NCBI GenBank assembly: GCA_903861645.1
Contig: CAIOVE010000053.1
Span: 1-34,909 of the forward strand
Origin: an uncultured Hyphomicrobiales bacterium
GTDB taxonomy: Bacteria > Pseudomonadota > Alphaproteobacteria > Rhizobiales > Beijerinckiaceae
DNA: 34,909 bases
Direction: 5' to 3'
Shown here: piece after piece, positions 24,054-33,464 of the stretch
How the letters are laid out: each line of letters opens with the position of its first letter
How positions within the stretch are numbered: the first letter of the stretch is position 1
The notes under the pieces: model-generated
The model's input: only the letters and a program-made list of their open reading frames with translations
What the model was told of the DNA's origin: nothing
The model's database searches: none
Translations under genes and position numbers: made by a program

Positions 24054-24830
24054 TCAGCGCGCGTCGAGCTGCGCCTGCAATTCGGTGGCGAAGCGCGCGA
24101 TGCGCCGGGCGTTGACGCCGAAGTCATGCCGTCCGTAGCGCGAGGCCGAGCGAACGTCGATGCGGGTCTGCCCCGCGAGCGGGCGGATGCGTACCGTGAC
24201 GTCGTCGGGGAAACCCATGACGAGTGTTTTATCCACGGCGTCGATGTGCCCGATGCCGACACGCCCGCCGGGCCGTGATTGTTCGACAATTCGCCAACCG
24301 CGGTTTTCCATGGCCTTCAGCACGAGCGGCCAGGCTTCGTCGAGTTCAAGGTCAAGCACGATGGGTTGCAACGCGGGGTAGGCGCGTCGCTGGGCGTCGC
24401 GCCATTCGGCGGGGATGCCCTCGTGCGCCGTTCCGTTGCGCGCGCTGGTGGCGCGCGGCGAACGAGAGAACTCCGGGGGATCGTTAAGGTCGGTCGAGAC
24501 ATCGTTAAGCAAGGGCAGCCGGATGGCCTGAGCGGTCAGATAGGTCGGCATCGCCAGCACGAGGATCGACAGGAACAAGGCCGCGATGATGGCGCCAGCG
24601 CCGCGCCGACCGGTGCGCCAGATGATGACGGCCCCGGAGGCCGAAAATAGCAGGGCGAGGCAGGCGAACAGGATAGACGCGCCGAACACCGCCAGCACGG
24701 GGGCGAAATCAACCAGCGAGGAGCGGGCGAGCGCGACGGAAATCAGCGCGACGGCCACGGCGAAACTCGCCAGCCTTCGGCTCCAGACCGCCGCGGCGGA
24801 CAAGGGTTCGTCGAGAATGAGACGTCGCAT
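24054..24830 (-). CDS. DUF1499-family membrane protein
   Basis: The start at 24830 gives 258 residues beginning MRRLILDEPLSAAAVWSRRLASF; a start at 24863 is also open and neither has a clear ribosome-binding site. Three hydrophobic segments occupy about residues 22-105 (FAVAVALISVALA, VLAVFGASILFACLALLF, AGAIIAALFLSILVLAMP). The soluble C-terminal half carries the DUF1499 pattern: YPALQPIVLDLELDEAWPLVLKAME, GWRIVEQS, TLVMGFPDDVTVRIRPL and RIDVRSASRYGRHDFGVNARRI. Function of the domain is unknown. It is convergent with the hydrolase gene (5-bp gap) and divergent from pobA. Confidence 0.82.
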   Translation of the reverse strand: MRRLILDEPLSAAAVWSRRLASFAVAVALISVALARSSLVDFAPVLAVFGASILFACLALLFSASGAVIIWRTGRRGAGAIIAALFLSILVLAMPTYLTAQAIRLPLLNDVSTDLNDPPEFSRSPRATSARNGTAHEGIPAEWRDAQRRAYPALQPIVLDLELDEAWPLVLKAMENRGWRIVEQSRPGGRVGIGHIDAVDKTLVMGFPDDVTVRIRPLAGQTRIDVRSASRYGRHDFGVNARRIARFATELQAQLDAR

Positions 24831-24960
24831 GGCTACCGGCGCGCCGGTGATCCGGCCGGGCATTCATAGTGAGAAACGCGGCGGGCGGAAAGTCCGCCGG
24901 ATTGTCCGCGAGGGGCGTCGGGGTTAAGTTCCCGGCGCCATTGATGAGGGGAAGAAACGC

Positions 24961-26139
24961 ATGCACGTGCAGGTAGGCATTATCGGGGCGGGGCCGGGCG
25001 GCCTGATGCTGGCGCGACTGCTCCACCTCAATGGCATATCCTGCGTCGTGCTGGAATCCCGGGCGCGCGCCTATGTCGAAACCCGCGTCCGCGCCGGGCT
25101 GCTTGAACAAGGCTCGGTCGATCTGATGACGGAGACCGGCATGGACGAGCGCATGCGCCGCGAATGGATGGTTCACGACGGCACGGAATATATCGCGGGC
25201 GGCGAACGCTACCGGGTCGACATGTGGGACCTGATCAAGCGCCGGATCTACATCTACGGCCAGCAAGAGGTCGTCAAGGACATGATCGCGGTCAATCTGG
25301 CCGCGGGCGTGCCGATCCATTTCGAGGCCGAGGCGCGCGAGATCGGCTGCCTCGACACCCAAAAGCCCTTCATTCGCTATGAAAAGGATGGCGCGGAAGC
25401 CACGCTGACATGCGATTATGTAGCGGGTTGCGACGGGTTCCACGGCATCAGCCGTCGCGCCATCCCGGATGCGATCCGCAAGGACTATGATCGCGTCTAT
25501 CCCTTCGGCTGGCTGGGCATCCTCGCGGACGCGCCGCCGACCTTGCCCGAGCTGATCTATTGCCAGAACGAGGAACGAGGCTTCGCGCTTTTCACCATGC
25601 GTTCGACCAAGGTGTCGCGCTGCTATTTGCAGGTGCCGCCGGACGAGGACGAGGCCAACTGGTCGGATGATCGCATCTGGAATGAACTCAGCCTGCGTCT
25701 TGGCAAGCACGAGGGCATCGCCCTTTCAACCGGCAAGATCACGCAAAAATCCGTCACGGCCATGCGCAGCTTTGTATCCGAGCCCATGCGGCATGGTCGG
25801 CTGTTCATCGCGGGCGACGCCGCGCACATCGTGCCGCCGACCGGCGCGAAGGGCATGAATCTCGCCATTTCCGATGTCTATGTGCTGTCGAAGGCGCTGA
25901 TCGATTTCTACAGGAATGGCTCAACGGCGTGCTTTGATCGCTACACAGAGACGTGCCTGCGCCGCATCTGGGGCGCGCAGCATTTCTCTTGGTGGATGAC
26001 GTCGATGATGCACAACATGCCCGGCGACAATCCTTTCGATCGCAAGCGGCAGATCGCCGAACTGCGCACGGTGCTGGGGTCGCGCGCCGGTCGCACGCTT
26101 CTGGCCGAGAATTATTCAGGCCTGCCGCTCGAGATGTGA
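24961..26139 (+). CDS. pobA: 4-Hydroxybenzoate 3-monooxygenase
   Basis: The 392-residue flavoprotein hydroxylates 4-hydroxybenzoate to protocatechuate with NADPH and oxygen. FAD motifs are GIIGAGPGGLMLARLL (residues 7-22), CDYVAGCDGFHGISRRAI and LFIAGDAAHIVPPTGAKG. Against my memory of the well-studied Pseudomonas enzyme, the active-site residues are kept: Tyr201 (here Y200), Arg214, Tyr222, Pro293 and Tyr385. Ser212, which binds the substrate carboxylate, is Thr212 here, a mild change. GAGG/GGAAG lies before the start. A GGCGGA/TCCGCC hairpin at 24884-24898 lies in the upstream region. A hotdog thioesterase gene follows one base after the stop. No pobR-like regulator or pca genes are in the window. 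Confidence 0.95.
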   Translation: MHVQVGIIGAGPGGLMLARLLHLNGISCVVLESRARAYVETRVRAGLLEQGSVDLMTETGMDERMRREWMVHDGTEYIAGGERYRVDMWDLIKRRIYIYGQQEVVKDMIAVNLAAGVPIHFEAEAREIGCLDTQKPFIRYEKDGAEATLTCDYVAGCDGFHGISRRAIPDAIRKDYDRVYPFGWLGILADAPPTLPELIYCQNEERGFALFTMRSTKVSRCYLQVPPDEDEANWSDDRIWNELSLRLGKHEGIALSTGKITQKSVTAMRSFVSEPMRHGRLFIAGDAAHIVPPTGAKGMNLAISDVYVLSKALIDFYRNGSTACFDRYTETCLRRIWGAQHFSWWMTSMMHNMPGDNPFDRKRQIAELRTVLGSRAGRTLLAENYSGLPLEM

Positions 26140-26140
26140 C

Positions 26141-26557
26141 ATGGGCAAGACCTGGTCGGATGCGATGGGGGCGTTGGCGCCCTTCATCGGCTTCTGCGGC
26201 ATTCGCCGCACCCATCGAGAAAATGGCGTCGGCCGGAGCGAGGTCGACGTTGCGCCCGAGTTGCGCAATGGCGCGGATGCGGCGCACGGCGGCCTGATCA
26301 TGACCCTGCTCGACAGCGTGATGGCCAGCGCCGCGCGCTCGACGCTGGCGGACGATCATGGCGTGCTGACCGTCGACATGAACGTCGCCTTTCTGGCGCC
26401 GGGCCGTGGCAAGCTGCTGGGCGAGGGCAGGGTGGTGCGCGGCGGCCGATCGCTCATTTTCTGCGAGGGGTCTGTCAGGGACGAAGCCGGCCAGCTCGTG
26501 GCCAGGGCAAGCGGCGTTTTCAGCGCCCGTCGTCCGCGCGCTCAAGTCACCGCTTGA
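26141..26557 (+). CDS. PaaI-type hotdog-fold thioesterase
   Basis: The 138-residue product has the PaaI/YbgC hotdog pattern. NGADAAHGGLIMTLLDSVMASAA contains the HGG and downstream Asp used for thioester hydrolysis. LTVDMNVAFLAPG, GEGRVVRGGRSLIFCEGSVRDEAGQLVARASGVF completes the beta sheet. Such enzymes cleave acyl-CoA thioesters, often aromatic ones. The start is one base after the pobA stop, so the pair is translationally coupled. This suggests a role next to aromatic acid metabolism, for example releasing 4-hydroxybenzoate or a related acid from CoA. That link is inference from position. Confidence 0.85.
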   Translation: MGKTWSDAMGALAPFIGFCGIRRTHRENGVGRSEVDVAPELRNGADAAHGGLIMTLLDSVMASAARSTLADDHGVLTVDMNVAFLAPGRGKLLGEGRVVRGGRSLIFCEGSVRDEAGQLVARASGVFSARRPRAQVTA

Positions 26558-26588
26558 TCCGCGGCCCGCGCTGGCGCATCCTGCGGGC

Positions 26589-26870
26589 ATGGGAGATGGT
26601 CGATTCAACGCGACAGCCGTCGACCCGACCGTTGGTCGGTCTGAAAACGCGCGTCGCCCCGCGGAAACCGACACAACCGATTACGCCCATCGTCACCTGG
26701 TGAATCTCGTCGGGACCATCGTGCTCCTTTGCATCGCCCTGGCTACGGTGTGGACCACGAAGGCGATGCAGGAATACGAGACGCGGCAGGCTTGCATCGA
26801 TTCAGGCAGGCGCGACTGCGTGCCGCTCGACCTGCCCGTTCACATCGCCATTCGCGCGCCGGTGCGCTGA
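26589..26870 (+). CDS. Small single-span membrane protein
   Basis: This gene is not recognised. The 93-residue frame from ATG 26589 has a charged N-terminal half (about 40 residues, TDTTDYAHRHLVN). One membrane helix follows (VGTIVLLCIALATVW), then a short tail with two cysteines (QACIDSGRRDCVPLDLP). The tail would be periplasmic and could hold a disulfide. The ribosome-binding site is weak, and the frame continues upstream over the end of the thioesterase gene, so the start is not certain. Codon use in the helix region is like that of neighbouring genes. It is convergent with the TerC-type gene (5-bp gap). Confidence 0.55.
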   Translation: MGDGRFNATAVDPTVGRSENARRPAETDTTDYAHRHLVNLVGTIVLLCIALATVWTTKAMQEYETRQACIDSGRRDCVPLDLPVHIAIRAPVR

Positions 26871-26875
26871 TCGCC

Positions 26876-27553
26876 TCACCCGGCCGTGGCATGCCGACGG
26901 CGCAGCAGCCAGCCGATCCCCACAACGATGACCGCGCCCGCCGCCGCAGCCGCGTCGATCATGATATCCGTGGGTTTCATCCCAACGATGCCGGGCCAGA
27001 ACGGATCGGTGAGCAGCAATTCGCCGGCCACCCATCCCAGCAGGCCCGCGCCGCCCCAGACGAAAGCGGGAAAGCGCTGCAATAGCCCGATGATCAGGCT
27101 CGCGCCGAAAACGATCAGCGGCACGGACAGCAGCAGGCCGAAAATGATCAGCGCCATCGAGCCATGGGCCGCCGCCGCGATGGCGAGCACGTTGTCGAGC
27201 GACATGACCATGTCGGCCAGCGCGATCGTGCGCACCGCGGCCCACAGCTTTGGCGGCGCCGCGACATCCTTTTCCTCGGTCTCGTCGATCAAAAGCTTGA
27301 TCGCGATCCACAGCAACAGGACGCCGCCGACCAGTTTCAGAAAGGGCAGATACAACAGGTTCGCCACGATCGCCGTGAAAACCACGCGCAGGCCGACGGC
27401 GGCGCCCGCGCCAAGCCCGATGCCAAGCCGCCGTTTTTCGGCGGGCAGCGACCGGCAGGCCAGCGCGATGACCACCGCGTTGTCGCCGGACAACAGCAGA
27501 TTGATCCAGATGATTTCGGCGATGGCGAACAGGGTGGTCGAATCAGGTGTCAT
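26876..27553 (-). CDS. TerC/YjbE-family membrane protein
   Basis: The 225-residue protein starts at 27553 with AAGGA six bases upstream. Seven or so membrane helices are visible. The two hallmark intramembrane motifs are LLSGDNAVVIALACRSLP (D24, N25) and MSLDNVLAIAAAAHG (D120, N121), which are thought to bind a metal ion. Family members such as Alx, MntP-like YceF and YjbE export manganese or other divalent metals, sometimes at the Sec translocon. ACRSLPAEKRR is typical of the YjbE subgroup. Its first 11 bp overlap the end of the pyroglutamyl-peptidase-like gene, so it is the second gene of a coupled pair. No yybP-ykoY type riboswitch can lie in front of it for that reason. Confidence 0.88.
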   Translation of the reverse strand: MTPDSTTLFAIAEIIWINLLLSGDNAVVIALACRSLPAEKRRLGIGLGAGAAVGLRVVFTAIVANLLYLPFLKLVGGVLLLWIAIKLLIDETEEKDVAAPPKLWAAVRTIALADMVMSLDNVLAIAAAAHGSMALIIFGLLLSVPLIVFGASLIIGLLQRFPAFVWGGAGLLGWVAGELLLTDPFWPGIVGMKPTDIMIDAAAAAGAVIVVGIGWLLRRRHATAG

Positions 27554-28232
27554 CGGAAATCCTTGACGCGGCTCGCCCGACTTGTCGAGCGCTCGCGCGC
27601 GCCTGAACCGCGAGCGATAGCGCCGCTTCCTCAATGGCGCGAACAAGCGTGGCGAGAGTGGGGCGCCGCGCGTTCTTTTCACCAGGTCGCGCCCCGCGGG
27701 GCAGCGGCACGTGAATAAATCCCGCGGGGACGCTGGTTGTGGACAAGGTCAGGTAAAGCGTCTGGTTGCAGAGATAGTCGCCGGCGTCGATGGACAGGGC
27801 GGCGGGCGCGCCCGACTGGCCCGCGGCCGTGGCGATGCGCGGGGCCGACCAGCGCGCCGCCAGCATGTGCGGACCGCGCGGCAGCACGCGGGCGGCCTCC
27901 GGAGGACGGCGCGCGGCGTCGACGCGCAAGGGGTGCGATCGGTTCAGCGCGCGCGTTTCAACGCTGATGCCTTTACGCCGCGCGGCAAGGCCCAGATGGA
28001 GGATGGCGTCCGGGCGTATTTGCGCGATGATCGACGCCAGCCGCGCCTCCGAGCCAGCGTAAATCACGGGCAGCGCGCGGACCTCCAGTTCAACGCCCAA
28101 ATGGGCGAAACGCCTTGATCGCGCCAGCCGCGCGATAATGGCGAGAGTCGGATTGCCCGGCGCGCCGGGAAAGGCCCCGAAACCCGTCACCAGCAAGCGC
28201 GTTTTTCGGCGATTGTTCCGCATTGCGCCCAT
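27543..28232 (-). CDS. Pyroglutamyl-peptidase I-like protein (peptidase C15)
   Basis: The 229-residue protein starts at 28232 with AGGGA five bases upstream. It begins RLLVTGFGAFPGAPGNPT, the C15 family opening. All three catalytic positions are present: Glu92 (ISVETRALN), Cys155 (DAGDYLCNQTLYLTL) and His174 (GFIHVPLP). C15 enzymes remove N-terminal pyroglutamate from peptides in the cytoplasm. The length is a little above the usual 200-215 because of an Arg/Ala-rich C-terminal tail (VQARASARQVGRAASR) that runs into the terC-like gene. The motif DAGDYLCN differs from the common AGTYVCN, so substrate preference may differ. Confidence 0.82.
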   Translation of the reverse strand: MGAMRNNRRKTRLLVTGFGAFPGAPGNPTLAIIARLARSRRFAHLGVELEVRALPVIYAGSEARLASIIAQIRPDAILHLGLAARRKGISVETRALNRSHPLRVDAARRPPEAARVLPRGPHMLAARWSAPRIATAAGQSGAPAALSIDAGDYLCNQTLYLTLSTTSVPAGFIHVPLPRGARPGEKNARRPTLATLVRAIEEAALSLAVQARASARQVGRAASRISDDT

Positions 28233-28335
28233 GCATTCCCTTGCGCGATCGGCGCATCCATGGAAACGCGCGGGCTCAAGGCCATCGGCGTCCCATTCTC
28301 GCCAATATTGAGGCGCATTGAACGCGGGATCAAAT

Positions 28336-28363
28336 CCTTCGTTAACCCCGCCATAACCGAAGG
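28336..28363. promoter_or_regulatory. CtrA-like half-site pair and hairpin upstream of the lipoprotein gene
   Basis: TTAA (28342-28345), seven bases, then ATAA (28353-28356) matches seven of eight fixed bases of the alphaproteobacterial CtrA box TTAA-N7-TTAA. The same bases sit in an imperfect inverted repeat, CCTTCGTTA / TAACCGAAGG. The site lies about 70 bp before the start at 28427. Such short matches occur by chance, though less often in GC-rich DNA. Confidence 0.3.
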
Positions 28364-28426
28364 CCGGCTATGCGCCGCGCCCGGCTTGCCGGCCCTCGAA
28401 CAATCAATCCGCTGGAGGCGGTTTCC

Positions 28427-29614
28427 ATGATGGTGGTTCCGCCGCCGCTCAAGCATCTGCTTTGTCTCGCGCTTTGCGGCGCGTTCCTCGCGTTGGGCGG
28501 CTGCGCGTCCGGCGGCGTTGGCGACATGACCGCCTCGGTGGCGGCGTCGGCGAAAAGCCTCGTTGGCGCGCGCGAGATGGGCGAGCCGTTGATGGTGCAG
28601 ATGTTCGTCGCCTCGACGCGCCGCGACGACACGCGCGTTGGCGACGCGGTCACGGATGGCGGCGTACGCCACTCGCTGGTGCTGGCGAGCGTACCGCCCG
28701 CCCATCGGCCCGGCGCGATCGAACTGCCGACATTCGGCAAGCCCGATCTCCAGCGGCATTTTGCCTTGACGGGCGGGCGCAATCTCACGTCCGAGCGTTT
28801 CGCTTCCGAGATCGCCAATCATCTGTCGGGCCGCGTGGGCGTCAACCGCGACGTGCTCGTATTCGTGCACGGTTTCAACACCAGTCTGGACGAGGCGCGA
28901 TTCAGACTCGCGCAGATCGTCGCCGACGCGCGCTTTGGCGGTGTGCCCGTGCTCTACACGTGGCCGTCGCAGTCAAGCGTGTTTTCCTATGTCGCGGCCA
29001 AGGAACGCGCGACGAGTTCGCGCGATGGCCTCGAGGCGCTGCTGCGCGATCTCGCCGCGACGCCCGGCGTCGGGCGCGTGCATGTCCTCGCCCATTCCAT
29101 GGGATCGTGGCTGACCATGGAGGCCTTGCGTGAAAACGCCATCGGCGGTCATCCCGATCTCGATGGCAAGCTCGGCGAGGTCATGCTTGCCGCGCCCGAT
29201 ATCGATATTTCCGTGTTCGCCAACCAGATGGCGCGCTTGCAGGGACGCGCGCGCGTCTCCGTGCTGGTGGCGCGCGATGATCGCGCGCTGAACCTGTCAA
29301 GCAGGTTGGCGGGCGACCGCCCGCGCGTTGGCGCGCTTGATCCCAGCAAGCCAGGCGACGCGGCGCAACTCGCGCAACTCGGCGTGCGCGTTTACGATGT
29401 CAGCGCCTTTGCTGGCGGTCTTATCGGCCACAACGCCTTCGCCGACGCGCCCGAGGTTATCAGGGGCATCGGCGCGCAATTGAATCATCCGCGCGCGGGG
29501 GAAGAGCCGAGCATGGCGATGCTCAAGGCTCCAGACGAGGCCGAGCCGTTACCGAAGGCGGCCGCGCCCGCCGACGCGGTCGCTTCAACCGCGTCGGACG
29601 CATCGGCGCACTGA
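28427..29614 (+). CDS. DUF900-type alpha/beta-hydrolase lipoprotein
   Basis: The start at 28427 has GGAGG eight bases upstream, giving 395 residues. A lipobox LALGGC with Cys26 marks a lipoprotein signal peptide, so the protein is anchored in a membrane facing the periplasm. The hydrolase core shows MFVASTRR near the N-terminus (typical of DUF900), FVHGFNTSLDEARFRLAQI (oxyanion strand), VLYTWPSQSSVFSYV and the nucleophile elbow LAHSMGSWL with Ser224. VLVARDDRAL and GLIGHNAFADAP supply candidate Asp and His. The last 55 residues are Ala/Pro/Glu-rich and disordered. Substrate unknown; an esterase or lipase role is inferred. It is convergent with the mutase gene (12-bp gap). Confidence 0.85.
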   Translation: MMVVPPPLKHLLCLALCGAFLALGGCASGGVGDMTASVAASAKSLVGAREMGEPLMVQMFVASTRRDDTRVGDAVTDGGVRHSLVLASVPPAHRPGAIELPTFGKPDLQRHFALTGGRNLTSERFASEIANHLSGRVGVNRDVLVFVHGFNTSLDEARFRLAQIVADARFGGVPVLYTWPSQSSVFSYVAAKERATSSRDGLEALLRDLAATPGVGRVHVLAHSMGSWLTMEALRENAIGGHPDLDGKLGEVMLAAPDIDISVFANQMARLQGRARVSVLVARDDRALNLSSRLAGDRPRVGALDPSKPGDAAQLAQLGVRVYDVSAFAGGLIGHNAFADAPEVIRGIGAQLNHPRAGEEPSMAMLKAPDEAEPLPKAAAPADAVASTASDASAH

Positions 29615-29626
29615 CGCCGGGGCGTT

Positions 29627-31792
<2,166 letters not shown>

Positions 31793-31878
31793 GGCGCGCC
31801 ATCATGATCGGATTGGCGATTTATAGTCGCAAGCGCGCGCGCCGGCCATTGTTCCTTTGGCGGGCCATTACCGGGCTC

Positions 31879-32232
31879 CTAGCGGGCCTTGCGCGCCGTC
31901 CAGCGCCCGCCGCAATAGGCGGTGTTCGACGACCACGCGCCCGACGCGCTGGCGCCGTGGAAGCGTCCGTTGGCCCGCGCCTGCCCGGCCTCGCTGGTGA
32001 GCCGCGCCCAGACGGTTCCGCCATTGTCGATGGAGCCGACCGCCCGCGCCGTGGCCCCCTCGGCGCCGACAATGTCATTATGTTCAATGCGGATTTCGCC
32101 CTTGAAAGACTTTTCGCAAGGGCCAACGTCGGTCGTGCCCTCGATCGTCCAGACGCCGTCGAAATTCGGCGCGCCGGCGGCGAACGCGGGCGTGGCGGCG
32201 GAAAGGAACAGGCAGGCAATCATCAGGCGCAT
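31879..32232 (-). CDS. Small secreted hypothetical protein
   Basis: The start at 32232 yields 117 residues beginning MRLMIACLFLSAATPAFAAG, a Sec signal peptide. The mature domain of about 97 residues starts NFDGVWTIEGTTDVGPCEKSFKGEI. Two cysteines (VGPCEKS and NTAYCGGRWTARK at the C-terminus) could form a disulfide bridging its ends. The alternating hydrophobic pattern and many Gly/Thr suggest a small beta-barrel. No enzyme motif is seen, and I recognise it only as a type of conserved rhizobial secreted protein. A GGAG lies about 12 bases upstream; the frame extends to 32277. It lies between the mutase and a Bug gene, both on the same strand. Confidence 0.65.
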   Translation of the reverse strand: MRLMIACLFLSAATPAFAAGAPNFDGVWTIEGTTDVGPCEKSFKGEIRIEHNDIVGAEGATARAVGSIDNGGTVWARLTSEAGQARANGRFHGASASGAWSSNTAYCGGRWTARKAR

Positions 32233-32295
32233 GGGACAATCAGGCTCCGTCGGTGCAATAGCGCGGGCTGATACCATGATTCGCCGGGCGACGGT

Positions 32296-33345
32296 TCAGG
32301 GCGTTTCCGGCGCGAGCAGCTTGCGCAGATAGGCGAGCACTTCCGGCGGGGATTTATCCATCGCGGCCACGAGCCCGCCGACCGTTTCGCCATCGAGCGG
32401 GCTGATGTCGACGCTCATTTTTTCCGCCTCTTCCCGCAGCGCCTTGCTGTTGGCGGCTTCCATGAAGGCCTTGCGCAGGGCCGCACGCCGATCGTCCGGC
32501 AAGCCCGGTGGCAGGACGTAGGGACGGGCCAGTTGGTAGGGCAGTTCCATGGCGTCGACGATCGCTCGTCCGCGATCGTCGCGGGCGAGTTCGCGCGCCA
32601 TGGGCACGTCGGGCAGGCTCGCCAGCCGGGTTTTTCGACCGATCTGCACGAGCGGATGAACGGGGCCGTCGGGCCGCAGCCAGTCGGGATGGGTGGCGGT
32701 GACGGAGCTGACGCCCGTGGTGCGCGCCTCAAGTTCGCCGCGCTCCAGCGCCAGCGCGATGGAATTGCCATCGGGATAGCCGGTGATGAGCTTCAGCCGC
32801 ATGCCCGTCACATCGCGCAGGAACAACACGGTGGCGTCGTCGGTCGAGCCCGAGGCCGAGCCGCCGACCTTCAACTCCGGGCCGTCGGGGCGCATCAGAT
32901 CGACGAGCGATTTGGCGGCGGCGTCGCGCCGCGCCCACAGCACGAAGGCGTCGTCCGCATAACTCGACAGCGTGCCGAGAAAGACCATGTCGGCCGCCCG
33001 ATATTTGATCGCCGGGTTGCCGCCGAGCACGGCGGCGACCGGCGCCTGCCGATCCAGCGCGCCGATGATCGTGCCATCGCGCGCGGCGACGCTCTGGATA
33101 TATTGCGCCGCGCGCAGCGAACCGACGCCGGGCATGTTCTGGACGACGACGGTTGGATGGCCGGGGATGAAATCGCCCAGATGCCGCGCCAGCAGGCGCG
33201 CGTAGAGGTCATAGCCGCCGCCCGCGCCATAGCCGACAACGATCTGAACCTGCTTGCCGCGATAGAAATCGGCGACGTCGTCGGCGCGCGCGGTCCCGGC
33301 GAACACGCCGAAAAACATGACGCAAAGCGCGGCCAGTAAACGCAT
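32296..33345 (-). CDS. Bug/TctC-like periplasmic binding protein
   Basis: The 349-residue protein starts at 33345 with GGGAG six bases upstream. A signal peptide ends at GTARADD. The mature part begins DFYRGKQVQIVVGYGAGGGYDLYARLLARHLGDFIPGHPTV, then VVQNMPGVGSLRAAQYI, the same Bug subgroup as 13268 and 17427. GYPDGNSIALALERGELEARTTG and VLPPGLPDDRRAALRKAFMEAA are the later marks. There are no tctAB partners. It is divergent, across 119 bp, from a second TauD/TfdA-type dioxygenase, mirroring the pair at 6986-8947. That earlier partner belongs to a different Bug subgroup. Confidence 0.88.
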   Translation of the reverse strand: MRLLAALCVMFFGVFAGTARADDVADFYRGKQVQIVVGYGAGGGYDLYARLLARHLGDFIPGHPTVVVQNMPGVGSLRAAQYIQSVAARDGTIIGALDRQAPVAAVLGGNPAIKYRAADMVFLGTLSSYADDAFVLWARRDAAAKSLVDLMRPDGPELKVGGSASGSTDDATVLFLRDVTGMRLKLITGYPDGNSIALALERGELEARTTGVSSVTATHPDWLRPDGPVHPLVQIGRKTRLASLPDVPMARELARDDRGRAIVDAMELPYQLARPYVLPPGLPDDRRAALRKAFMEAANSKALREEAEKMSVDISPLDGETVGGLVAAMDKSPPEVLAYLRKLLAPETP

Positions 33346-33464
33346 GTCGTTCTCCCTCTGGCGACATATTCGGGCGGGCGCCGGCCCGCGTCAAACCGCC
33401 GTGGCCGCAGGACTTGCGCCCGTGGCCGGGGTCGTTACCCTCGACCGCGTCAAGGGAGATCGAC

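Noticed and set aside
27540-27600. Manganese (yybP-ykoY) riboswitch before the TerC-type gene
   Set aside because: The region is coding for the overlapping peptidase gene and leaves no room for a leader RNA.
26886-27718. Long plus-strand open frames opposite the TerC and peptidase genes
   Set aside because: They are antisense to genes with complete family motifs and show no recognisable protein features.
28362-28394. GGCCGGC/GCCGGCC inverted repeat as a terminator
   Set aside because: No T-run follows and it lies upstream of a gene; such GC palindromes are common in this base composition.
29611-29626. Short ACGCC/GGCGT hairpin between the convergent hydrolase and mutase genes
   Set aside because: A 5-bp stem with a two-base loop and only three T is too weak to call a terminator.
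33346-33464. Operator shared between the two Bug/TauD divergent regions
   Set aside because: No sequence in this region resembles the 7988-8013 palindrome.
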